A DNA stretch of 64,000 nt, taken from positions 1 through 64,000 of the forward strand of contig JANOQT010000096.1 in assembly GCA_031415015.1 (NCBI GenBank), read 5' to 3'. This document shows, piece after piece, positions 32,797 through 42,441 of the stretch. A program made the translations under genes and the position numbers. Position 1 is the stretch's first letter. Every line of letters starts with the position of its first letter. The DNA comes from JAUYQR01 sp031415015. GTDB lineage: Bacteria; Pseudomonadota; Alphaproteobacteria; Rhodobacterales; Rhodobacteraceae. Below the pieces are notes generated by a model, which made no database searches, was not told where the DNA came from, and saw only the letters and a program-made list of their open reading frames with translations.

Positions 32797-33609
32797 TTAC
32801 GCCGCCTCGAACGTCACCCTCTTGCGCATGAACTGCGTCGCGCGGTCGCTGACCGACCTGGGGTCGCCTGTGGTCAGAAACTTTGATTTCGTGCCCGGCC
32901 CCACCATTTCCGGCCGCCGGGTCAGGTAGTCGGCCAGGCTTTCGGCGACGAGGTTGGCTTGCGAATAGACGGTGACCTCTGGCCCCAGCGCCTCGGCGAA
33001 GACTTTTTCCATCAGAGGGTAATGGGTGCAGCCCAGAACGGCGGCCTGCGGGTGGGGCATCCGGCGTTTGAGCGCCTCGACGTGGGAGCGGACGAGGGCC
33101 TCGGCGAGGATCTCGTCGCCCTGCTCGATCGCATCGACGACGCCGCCGCAGGGTTGCGCCTCGACGTCCACACCTATCGCACGGAAGGCCAGTTCGCGCT
33201 GGAAGGCGCGGGATGCGACGGTGGCGGGGGTGGCAAAGAGGGCAACGTGTTTGACGGCCACTTCGCGCGGGGGGGAGTTGTCGCCCCACTGGCGTTCGGT
33301 CAACGCCTCGATCAGCGGCACAAAGACGCCCAGCACGCGCTTGGATTTCGGGACCCAGGTTTCCTGCATGCGTTTCAGGGCGGCGGCAGAGGCGGTGTTG
33401 CAGGCGAGGATCACCAGATCGCAGCCTTCGGCCCACAGCCGTTCGGTGGCGGCGGTGGTCAGGTTGAAGATGTCATCGGGGGTGCGCACGCCGTAGGGCG
33501 CGTGGGCGTTGTCGCCGTAGTAGACGAAGGGCACATCGGGCAGCCGTTTGGCCACAGCATCCAGCACCGTCAGGCCGCCAAGGCCAGAATCGAACACACC
33601 CACCGCCAT
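32797..33609 (-). CDS. murI: Glutamate racemase
   Basis: A 270-residue cofactor-independent racemase making D-glutamate for peptidoglycan. The two catalytic cysteines are Cys70 in ILACNTASA and the one in LGCTHYPL; the N-terminal FDSGLGGLTV and YYGDNAHAPYG motifs are intact. It is 27 bases downstream of an acyltransferase gene on the same strand. Confidence 0.94.
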   Translation of the reverse strand: MAVGVFDSGLGGLTVLDAVAKRLPDVPFVYYGDNAHAPYGVRTPDDIFNLTTAATERLWAEGCDLVILACNTASAAALKRMQETWVPKSKRVLGVFVPLIEALTERQWGDNSPPREVAVKHVALFATPATVASRAFQRELAFRAIGVDVEAQPCGGVVDAIEQGDEILAEALVRSHVEALKRRMPHPQAAVLGCTHYPLMEKVFAEALGPEVTVYSQANLVAESLADYLTRRPEMVGPGTKSKFLTTGDPRSVSDRATQFMRKRVTFEAA

Positions 33610-33636
33610 GCCTGCCCCCTGTTCGCGGGCCGCACC

Positions 33637-34500
33637 CTACCGGTTGCGGTACCGCGCTTCGAACTCGTAGCCCGGATCATAGGAGCGAAGGGCCGTCGGT
33701 GAAAGGGCATAGGTGGCGCGGCGCAGGGTTTCCATCATCGCGGTCGGATCGTCGCCAAGGCTGGCGCGCGGGATCGGGTCGCCGATGACAAGGCGGACGG
33801 GGGCATCGGTGCGGGCGCGGAATTCCTTCAGCAAAAGGCCAAGGCGGAGGGTGTAATGCAGATGCGAGGCGATCTGGAAGAGGCGGGAATTCTGGCCCTC
33901 GAAGTAGATCGGGATGATCGTGGCATCGGATTTGGCGATCATCTTGGCGGTGAAGTTGCGCCAGGCAGGGTCCATCGGCGGGCCGAAGGGTTTGGCGGCG
34001 GTGGAGACGGTGCCACCGGGGAAAATGCCGATGGCGCCGCCACTGCCCAGATAGCTGAGGGCGGTGGCGCGGGTCAGCAGGTTCAGCTGCGTTGCCTCAC
34101 GGGTGGGATCGAACGAGATCGGCAGCAGGACGCCATTCAGCGCGGGGGCCTTGCTGAAGACCGAGCTGGCGAGGATGCGGAAATCGCCGCGGGTGCGGTG
34201 CAGGATGTGACCGAGGATCAGCCCGTCGAGGATGCCGTAGGGATGGTTGGCGATCAGGATCAACGGGCCTGTGGCGGGGATGTTGGACAGGGCACCGCCG
34301 GTGATATCCAGCGACAGGCCGTAGCGGTTGACCATCACGTCCCAGAACGGCGTGCCGCGGGCGACTTCGGCCTCGTAGCCCTTGGCGCGGCGGATCAGGG
34401 ACAGCCGGCCGGTGGTGTTCTCCATCATCCGGATCAGGGCGCGACCGCTGCGGGTGCGGGCGGAGGTGGCGTAAGTGATATCGCGGGTGGTCATGGGCAT
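33637..34500 (-). CDS. Lysophospholipid acyltransferase family protein
   Basis: A 287-residue PlsC-superfamily acyltransferase. The active-site block is ANHPYGILDG; here the catalytic His and Asp are separated by five residues (HX5D) rather than the usual HX4D, which is seen in a branch of the superfamily. FPGGTVS corresponds to the substrate-binding motif. It could acylate lysophosphatidic acid, lyso-ornithine lipid (OlsA-like) or another acceptor; the sequence does not decide. Divergent from a LysR gene. Confidence 0.8.
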   Translation of the reverse strand: MPMTTRDITYATSARTRSGRALIRMMENTTGRLSLIRRAKGYEAEVARGTPFWDVMVNRYGLSLDITGGALSNIPATGPLILIANHPYGILDGLILGHILHRTRGDFRILASSVFSKAPALNGVLLPISFDPTREATQLNLLTRATALSYLGSGGAIGIFPGGTVSTAAKPFGPPMDPAWRNFTAKMIAKSDATIIPIYFEGQNSRLFQIASHLHYTLRLGLLLKEFRARTDAPVRLVIGDPIPRASLGDDPTAMMETLRRATYALSPTALRSYDPGYEFEARYRNR

Positions 34501-34668
34501 CCTCGTCGGTTGTGTGACAAAGATGGCAGAGACAGATCACGCGGGCATGACAGAACGGCCAGGCGCGCGTTGCTGCCGCATCCGGATATCCGGCATTTAC
34601 ATGCGAAGGATTATCGCCGAATTGGGACGGCATATGGTAGCGTATGACAGTTTGAGGCGGGGTTGGCG

Positions 34669-35598
34669 ATGGATTGGGACAAGCTGAGGATCTTTCATGC
34701 GGTTGCCGACAAGGGCAGCCTGACCCATGCCGGCGAAGTGCTGCATCTGAGCCAGTCCGCCGTGAGCCGGCAAATCCGGTCGCTGGAGGAGAGTCTGGCG
34801 GTGACGCTGTTTCACCGGCATGCGCGGGGGCTGATCCTGACCGAGCAGGGCGAACTGCTGTTTGACGCGACGCAAGCCATGGTCAAGCGGCTGGATGCGA
34901 CGGCGGCACGGATCCGCGACAGTGAGGACGAAGTCTTTGGCGAATTGCGTATCACCACGACAACCGGCTTTGGCACGCTGTGGCTGGCCCCGCGTCTGGC
35001 GCGGCTGTACGAGAAGTACCCGGCGCTGAAGATCGACCTGATGCTGGAAGAGCGCGTCCTCGATCTGCCGATGCGCGAGGCCGATGTGGCGATCCGGATG
35101 AAAGAGCCGTCGCAGGCCGACCTGATCCGCAAGCGGCTGATGAACATCAAGATGCGGCTTTATGCGACACCGGAGTATCTGGCGGCACATGGCACGCCGC
35201 TGACGATGGATGATTTCAGCCAGCACCGGCTGATCAGCCAGCATGCGGGCACGCCGCAGGTGGCGGCTGGGGCGCTGTTGGTACAGGAGCTGATGACGCA
35301 TGACATCCCGTCGACGCTGACGGTGAACAATTACTTCGGCGTCTTGCAAGCGGTGCTGAACCATCTGGGGATCGGCGTGATGCCCGACTATATCACCGAG
35401 GATTTTCCGCATCTGGTGCGGGTGCTGGAGGATGTGCAAAGCGCAGAGGTGCCGGTGTTTCTGGCCTATCCCGAAGAATTGCGGCATTCCAAGCGCGTCG
35501 CCGCCTTCCGGGATTTCGTGTCGGACGAGATCATGACCTACCGGCGCCGACAGCAGGACGAACAGGTCGCGGCAGCAGACGTCGGGGTCATGTCGTAG
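34669..35598 (+). CDS. LysR-family transcriptional regulator
   Basis: A 309-residue LysR regulator. Residues 1-60 are the winged helix (DWDKLRIFHAVADKGSLTHA, LSQSAVSRQIRSLE) and 90-295 the substrate-binding fold. The start is ATG 34669 with GAGGCGGGG before it. It is divergent from the acyltransferase gene, a likely target. The terminator at 35735 is 137 bases past its stop. Confidence 0.87.
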   Translation: MDWDKLRIFHAVADKGSLTHAGEVLHLSQSAVSRQIRSLEESLAVTLFHRHARGLILTEQGELLFDATQAMVKRLDATAARIRDSEDEVFGELRITTTTGFGTLWLAPRLARLYEKYPALKIDLMLEERVLDLPMREADVAIRMKEPSQADLIRKRLMNIKMRLYATPEYLAAHGTPLTMDDFSQHRLISQHAGTPQVAAGALLVQELMTHDIPSTLTVNNYFGVLQAVLNHLGIGVMPDYITEDFPHLVRVLEDVQSAEVPVFLAYPEELRHSKRVAAFRDFVSDEIMTYRRRQQDEQVAAADVGVMS

Positions 35599-35718
35599 GT
35601 ATGCAAACAGCGCATAGCGGCAATGCTGCAACTGCGAGCGTTCCAGCCTTGTTCCTGAGCGCATGCGCCACTAATTGTTGCATCGGGAAGATGATTGAGT
35701 TTCTCTTGTCGTCCCATA

Positions 35719-35762
35719 CCTCCCTGTTGGACTTGGCCGAGCGAAAGCTCGGCCTTTTTTTT
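35719..35762 (+). ncRNA. Candidate small RNA 3' end C, or 3' UTR of the LysR gene
   Basis: CCTCCCTGT (35719-35727), then 7 bases, then a strong terminator. The layout is the same as at 2473-2517, where the motif and the 7-base spacing also occur. No gene fills 35599-35794. It may be a separate small RNA or one processed from the LysR mRNA 3' UTR; the 5' end is not defined. Confidence 0.3.
35735..35762 (+). terminator. Strong intrinsic terminator
   Basis: Perfect 8-bp stem GGCCGAGC/GCTCGGCC with a GAAA tetraloop (35735-35754), followed by eight T (35755-35762). It is the strongest terminator in the window. Confidence 0.88.
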
Positions 35763-35794
35763 GGACTTGGAGCTGTTGGGCCTGGAACCGGCTG

Positions 35795-36994
35795 TCAGGC
35801 AAGCAACCGGTCGCGTCGGCGCGACAGGAACGCAGCATCGGCGGGCGAGGCTGCCAGCCTGATGGCAGCGCCGTAAGCTTCGGTGGCCGCAGAAATCTGG
35901 CCGCCGCGGGCAAGAAGTTCGGCGCGGGCGGCATGAAAGGGCTGATAGTCGGCAAGACCCTGTTCCAAAGGCACCATCGCCGCCAGACCGGCGGCAAGAT
36001 CACCGGCCTCGGCCACCGCGACGGCGTGGTTCAGGCGGATGATTGCCGTCGGTTCATAGACATAAAGTCCCGCATACAACGCGGCGATCTGGGGCCAGTC
36101 GGGTGGACTGCTGCCTTGACACGCAGCAATGGCGGCCTTGATCAGAAACGGGCCGGGGCTGGTGCGGGCCATCTCTGCATCCAACTGGCCAAGACCCGCA
36201 CTGATCATCGCGTGGTCCCACAAACCGCGATCCTGTTCCGTCAGCGCCACCGTTATCCCATCTGCCCCGATCCTTGCGGCGCGGCGCGCATGGGTCAGAA
36301 GAAGAAGCGCCAGAGCGCCTTCCACCTCGGCCTCGCCGGGCGACAGATCGTTCAGCATCCGGGCGAGATAGATCGCCTCGTCGCACAGGTCATGGTCGAG
36401 GCCGGGGCCGATGGTATAGCCCGCATTGAAGATCAGGTAGATCACGGTCAGGACGGAATTCAGCCGGTCAGACCAGTCTTCGGGGTCCGGCACCTTGAAC
36501 GGGATTCCAGCGGCCGCGATCTTGGCCTTGGCGCGGGACAGGCGCTGGCCCATCGTGGGTTCGGCATCCAGGAACGCGCGGGCGATCTGGGCGGTGGTCA
36601 ACCCGCCAAGGGTCCGCAGCGTCAGCGCCACCCGGGATTTCTGATCCAGCGCCGGATGGCAGCAGGTGAAGATCAGGCGCAGGCGGTCATCGGGGATCAT
36701 CTCGGGCGTGGTGTCATCGGCTTCGTTCCCGGACAGATTGGCAAGATCAGCGGTCTTTCGGGTTTCGCGCGCGGCGATTCTGATCCGGTCGATCACTTTG
36801 CGCAGCGCACCCTTCAGCAACCAGCCCTGCGGCGAGGCCGGAAGCCCCGACCTGCCCCAATGGATCAGCGCCGACATCGCCGCGTCTTGCAATGCGTCTT
36901 CTGCAAGCTGGAAATCGCGCAGGCGGGCGATCAGGGCGGCAATCAGCCGCCCCCGATCTTCGGTCATCACCCGCGCAAGCGCGTCCTGGGTCAC
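35795..36994 (-). CDS. ECF42-type RNA polymerase sigma factor
   Basis: A 399-residue sigma factor. The N-terminal part has sigma region 2 (FQLAEDALQDAAMSAL) and region 4 (LTTAQIARAFLDAEPTMGQR); the long C-terminal extension (about residues 190-395) is TPR-like helical. This architecture, with a DGPF-protein neighbour, defines group ECF42. No anti-sigma factor is present, as expected for the group. I place the start at GTG 36994, which overlaps the DGPF gene stop (GTGA), so the two are coupled. Confidence 0.85.
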   Translation of the reverse strand: MTQDALARVMTEDRGRLIAALIARLRDFQLAEDALQDAAMSALIHWGRSGLPASPQGWLLKGALRKVIDRIRIAARETRKTADLANLSGNEADDTTPEMIPDDRLRLIFTCCHPALDQKSRVALTLRTLGGLTTAQIARAFLDAEPTMGQRLSRAKAKIAAAGIPFKVPDPEDWSDRLNSVLTVIYLIFNAGYTIGPGLDHDLCDEAIYLARMLNDLSPGEAEVEGALALLLLTHARRAARIGADGITVALTEQDRGLWDHAMISAGLGQLDAEMARTSPGPFLIKAAIAACQGSSPPDWPQIAALYAGLYVYEPTAIIRLNHAVAVAEAGDLAAGLAAMVPLEQGLADYQPFHAARAELLARGGQISAATEAYGAAIRLAASPADAAFLSRRRDRLLA

Positions 36995-37320
36995 CCCCAG
37001 ACCACCAGCGGGCGCACTTCGATGGTGCTGTAAGCCGCGCCGGGAATCTGGGCGGCCCACTTCAGGGCTTCGTCCAGATCGCTGCACATCAGCAGGTAGT
37101 AGCCGCCAAGGTGTTCCTTGGTTTCCGCGAACGGACCGTCCATGGTTTCGGTCTTGCCGCCCCGTACGCGGACGCAGGTGGCGGTGGAGGTGGGTTGCAA
37201 GGCGTCACCCGCCTTCATCACGCCAGCGGCGCGGGCGCGTTTGGTATAGGCGAAGTAGGCGTCGGTCATGGACGTGCCCATTTGCGGGGTCAACGACGGA
37301 TCGGTGTAGATAAGGGCCAT
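36991..37320 (-). CDS. YciI-like DGPF-motif protein
   Basis: A 109-residue protein of the YCII-related dimeric alpha-beta barrel family. The DGPF motif is in TMDGPFAETKEHLGGYYL. Such proteins are the constant partner of ECF42 sigma factors and may act as sensor or enzyme, but their chemistry is unknown. It is the first gene of the pair, and a possible ECF42-type promoter lies at 37412-37438. Confidence 0.85.
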   Translation of the reverse strand: MALIYTDPSLTPQMGTSMTDAYFAYTKRARAAGVMKAGDALQPTSTATCVRVRGGKTETMDGPFAETKEHLGGYYLLMCSDLDEALKWAAQIPGAAYSTIEVRPLVVWG

Positions 37321-37411
37321 GTATTGCAGCGAAGTGTCCTTTCGTTCGGGGGTCAGTCTGGGCCGGAACCCTTCGGCGGGCAATGCCGCGCGGATGGGCC
37401 GGTACCTCAAG

Positions 37412-37438
37412 GACGCTGTCGCTTTGCCGATTTCGACA
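37412..37438 (-). promoter_or_regulatory. Candidate ECF42-dependent promoter
   Basis: On the minus strand TGTCGA (37438-37433), 17 bases, CGTC (37415-37412). TGTCGA as -35 with a CG-rich -10 is what I recall being reported for ECF42 target promoters. It lies 92 bases before the DGPF gene, so the pair may be autoregulated. Confidence 0.45.
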
Positions 37439-37542
37439 GGCAGTGCAAAAATTTCTTGGTGAAACATTTGTCCGGCGGTTGCCGGTGCTTCCCCTGACCG
37501 GCCCCATGGCCTATGACGCGCCAAACAGTCTGGAGACCGGCA

Positions 37543-39713
<2,171 letters not shown>

Positions 39714-39717
<4 letters not shown>

Positions 39718-40193
39718 TGCTGCGGCCTGCGACGTCGGCCGATTTCGGCTTTGTTCGCGGGCTGGCGCAGCGCCCGGACTTTGCGCCCTTGATCACCGAT
39801 GAGGACGAGGCGGCGCTGGCGGGGTATCTGGCCAACCCGGCAGCGCAACTGCTGATCTGGGACGATGCGTCCGGCCCAGCCGGGTTCGCGCTGTTCTGCG
39901 AGATCGGCGATGCGTCGGGCCGGGTCGAACTGCGCCGACTGGCGCTGGCGCGCACCGGGCGCGGCGAGGGCGCGGCGTTTGTCAAGACATTGATCGGCCA
40001 CGCCTTTGTCGCCTTGGGTGCCGCGCGGCTGTGGCTGGATGCGTCGGGTGAAAACCCACGGGCGCAGCGGCTATATGAAAAGCTGGGTTTTGTGCTGGAA
40101 GGGCGTTTGCGCCAGCATTGGTGGCGCCCGACCGAGGGGCGCGCGGTGGATGTCGTGCTATACGGCATGTTGCGCGCGGAATGGGTTGCCTGA
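39714..40193 (+). CDS. GNAT-family N-acetyltransferase
   Basis: A 159-residue acetyltransferase of the RimI-like GNAT fold. The acetyl-CoA loop corresponds to LALARTGRGEGAAFV and the C-terminal motif to NPRAQRLYEKLGFVLEG. The substrate is unknown. The start ATG overlaps the purL stop (ATGATG), so it is translated with purL. Confidence 0.8.
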
Positions 40194-40252
40194 TCGCCCT
40201 TGCAGGCCCTGCCCGCCAGCCTTACATTTCCGCTGAACAACAGGATATGCTG

Positions 40253-40489
40253 ATGACCATGGACGCCCGCGATATCGAAGCCCTGATCCGTGCCAGTTTC
40301 CCCAACGCAAAAGTCAGCGTTCAGGGTGACGACGGCGCGCATTTCGCAGCCGAGGTGATTGACGAGTCGTTTCGCGGCCTGAACCGGGTGCAGCAACAGC
40401 GCGCGGTCTACGCAGCACTGAAGGGCAAGATGGACGGCGCGCAGGGCGAATTGCATGCTCTGGCCTTGACGACGAAGGTGCCGGATTAA
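40253..40489 (+). CDS. BolA/IbaG-family protein
   Basis: A 78-residue BolA-fold protein (MTMDARDIEALIRASFP, RVQQQRAVYAAL, ALALTTKVP). It has the conserved C-terminal histidine (LHALAL) that co-ligates an iron-sulfur cluster with a CGFS glutaredoxin. Such a glutaredoxin is encoded 200 bases downstream in the same operon, so they probably act together in Fe-S trafficking. Alternative in-frame starts are 40247 and 40259. Confidence 0.88.
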   Translation: MTMDARDIEALIRASFPNAKVSVQGDDGAHFAAEVIDESFRGLNRVQQQRAVYAALKGKMDGAQGELHALALTTKVPD

Positions 40490-40490
40490 G

Positions 40491-40703
40491 ATGACAGGGT
40501 CAGCGCTTGGCCAATTGGGCATGGTGGTGATGGGGCTGGTCGGTCTTGTCAGCGTGCTGCGGTCCCGCCGGAACAAGCGCAAGATTGACCCGGAGTCGGA
40601 GACGCGGCTGGCCCGGACAATGGAAACAGAGCGGCGGATGGCATCCTATCTGGCCGCCCGCGATGATATGAAAACCCAAGGAGCGCGCGATGACCGCCGT
40701 TGA
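40491..40703 (+). CDS. Small hypothetical protein between bolA and grxD
   Basis: A 70-residue protein with one N-terminal hydrophobic helix (LGMVVMGLVGLVSVL) followed by a strongly basic and charged helix (RSRRNKRKIDPESETR). I recognise no family. It starts 1 base after the bolA stop and overlaps grxD by 14 bases, so it is co-translated with both. A membrane link for the BolA-glutaredoxin pair is conceivable but unsupported. Confidence 0.7.
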   Translation: MTGSALGQLGMVVMGLVGLVSVLRSRRNKRKIDPESETRLARTMETERRMASYLAARDDMKTQGARDDRR

Positions 40704-41049
40704 GACAATCAAGGACACCGTGGAAAAGAACGACGTCGTTCTGTTCATGAAGGGCACCAAGATGATGCCGCAATGCGGCTTTTCCAGCCGAGTGGCAGGG
40801 GTGCTGAACTTCATGGGGGTGGAGTTTGCCGATGTGAACGTGCTGGCAGACGCCGACATCCGGCAGGGAATCAAGGATTTCTCTGACTGGCCGACGATCC
40901 CGCAGCTGTATGTGAAGGGCGAGTTTGTCGGCGGCTGCGATATCGTCACCGAGATGATGCTGTCGGGCGAGCTGGATCAGCTGTTCGAGGCCAAGGGTGT
41001 GACGTTCGACAAGGCGGCGGCGGAAAAGATCCGCGAAGCCAACGCCTGA
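40690..41049 (+). CDS. grxD: Monothiol glutaredoxin Grx4 (CGFS type)
   Basis: A 119-residue monothiol glutaredoxin with the CGFS active site (Cys29 in MMPQCGFSSR) and the glutathione-binding WPTIPQLYVKGEFVGG. It carries and transfers [2Fe-2S] clusters with BolA partners. It ends facing mliC; an inverted repeat CGCCTGA/TCAGGCG (41043-41062) spans both stops and may terminate both transcripts. Confidence 0.94.
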   Translation: MTAVETIKDTVEKNDVVLFMKGTKMMPQCGFSSRVAGVLNFMGVEFADVNVLADADIRQGIKDFSDWPTIPQLYVKGEFVGGCDIVTEMMLSGELDQLFEAKGVTFDKAAAEKIREANA

Positions 41050-41055
41050 GACCGG

Positions 41056-41379
41056 TCAGGCGGCAGGCTTGCAGGTGAGAAGCGCCGCCTCGCCCTCAGG
41101 GGTTTTCCAGGACAGCGTGGCCCCGTCGTCGGTCGTCCACCACACATAATTGGACCCGTCCGACGGCCAGCCATAGCGCGCGCCTGAGGCTGCGGGCTCG
41201 CCCAGAAGGGTAATCTGGCGGCCTTCGATGTGGATCACCACCAGACTGCCCTCAGCCCCGGTCACATAGGTGGCCGGAATTTCGACCCCCCGGTCGCAGC
41301 GATAGCGCAAGGTGGTGAATTCGGGTGCAGCATGGGACGCTGTCGGCGTCAGGGCCATGATCAGCACAGCGGCTTTCAC
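41056..41379 (-). CDS. MliC-family lysozyme inhibitor
   Basis: A 107-residue periplasmic protein with a signal peptide (to about residue 18, SHAA) and the MliC/PliC pattern (LRYRCDRGVEIPATY, SGARYGWPSD, YVWWTTDDGATL, and a closing Cys). MliC proteins inhibit c-type lysozyme; unlike E. coli MliC, no lipobox cysteine is seen. It overlaps zapA by 4 bases. Confidence 0.82.
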   Translation of the reverse strand: MKAAVLIMALTPTASHAAPEFTTLRYRCDRGVEIPATYVTGAEGSLVVIHIEGRQITLLGEPAASGARYGWPSDGSNYVWWTTDDGATLSWKTPEGEAALLTCKPAA

Positions 41380-41741
41380 GCGCGGGCCCGCTCTTCCACC
41401 TTTGCGGCCATCGCTTCAGCGCGGGCAGCGATTTCGGCGAGCGTCTCAATCACCTGCGGCGGCATGATGGCGACATCGCGGGTGGCCACCGGGCGCGCCT
41501 CCAGGTCGGCGACGCGGGCGCGCATGGTGCGAAGCTCGTCTTCAACCGCAGCCGTCTTGTCGGCCAGAAGAAGCCCCGCCATCAGCAGCATCTTCGTCTC
41601 TGGCAACCGGCCCATCTGGGCGATCAGCGGCGTCGCTTCGGCATCCAGCATCGCGGCGGCGGAGCGCAGGAAATGTTCCTCTCCCGGCTGGCAGGAGACC
41701 TGAAACGGCCGCCCGCCGATGGTGACTTCAAGATCAGGCAT
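41376..41741 (-). CDS. zapA: Cell division protein ZapA
   Basis: A 121-residue ZapA, which bundles FtsZ filaments at midcell. It starts with the typical PDLEVTIGGRPFQVSCQPGE and continues with the long dimer helix. ATG 41741 overlaps the upstream coiled-coil gene by 8 bases. Confidence 0.87.
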   Translation of the reverse strand: MPDLEVTIGGRPFQVSCQPGEEHFLRSAAAMLDAEATPLIAQMGRLPETKMLLMAGLLLADKTAAVEDELRTMRARVADLEARPVATRDVAIMPPQVIETLAEIAARAEAMAAKVEERARA

Positions 41742-42228
41742 TCCGGGCCTCCGCCAGATGCGGCTCAAGCGCCGCGAGAATCTCATCCATTTCCGCCATC
41801 TCGGTCATCCGGGTGGCACGCAGGGCGTCCAGTTCGGCGGTCATCGCCTTGTTGATCAGCTGCGGTTCGGTCACGCCAGCCATCTGCGCCTGCCGCAGCT
41901 GGGCCAGCTGATCGCGCAGCGCCGCGGCGGTGCGCCGCATGCGTTGCAGTTCCAGCCCCTGAACGTCCAGTTGCTGGGTCAGCCGGTCAACCTTTTCCTG
42001 CAGATCGCCCTTCAGGTCACGCTCTTTGGCGGCGCGCAGACGTTCCTGCAGTTGGGCGGTGAGGGTCTTTTCCTCCTCCAGCTGGGCGCGCAGCGCGACA
42101 TCGACCGGAGCTGCGGTTGCGGTTGGTGCCGGGCGATCGCGGCCGGGCGTGTTCAGCCGGTCAACACCTTTGCCAATCCGTTCCAGCGCTGCGGTGATCC
42201 GCTGTTCTAGTTCCGTGATGTCCTGCAT
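41734..42228 (-). CDS. Coiled-coil protein encoded with zapA
   Basis: A 164-residue protein that is nearly all coiled coil (LEQRITAALERIGKG, LEEEKTLTAQLQERLRAA, LTQQLDVQGLELQRMRRT) with a short Pro/Ala linker near residues 28-42. No transmembrane segment or known domain is visible. Its overlap with zapA suggests a division-site partner, functionally similar to ZapB, but this is inference. Rhodobacteraceae commonly carry such a gene next to zapA. Confidence 0.75.
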   Translation of the reverse strand: MQDITELEQRITAALERIGKGVDRLNTPGRDRPAPTATAAPVDVALRAQLEEEKTLTAQLQERLRAAKERDLKGDLQEKVDRLTQQLDVQGLELQRMRRTAAALRDQLAQLRQAQMAGVTEPQLINKAMTAELDALRATRMTEMAEMDEILAALEPHLAEARNA

Positions 42229-42441
42229 TATCCACCCTTCAACCCGGTCCGTCGTAGCACCGCCGTTGCAGATGTGCGAATCGGGCGGCGGCGGTCAAGG
42301 CCGATCTTAGCGCGAAACCGGACGGATGGGACGCGCCTTTCTTCCCAAGGCCTTGGGAGACGCGCTTGATCTTGCCTGCCCGGGCCGGTAGGAGCCTGTG
42401 AAAAGCCCTGCCCCGCCCCTGCTTTGCAAAGGAATTCGGCC

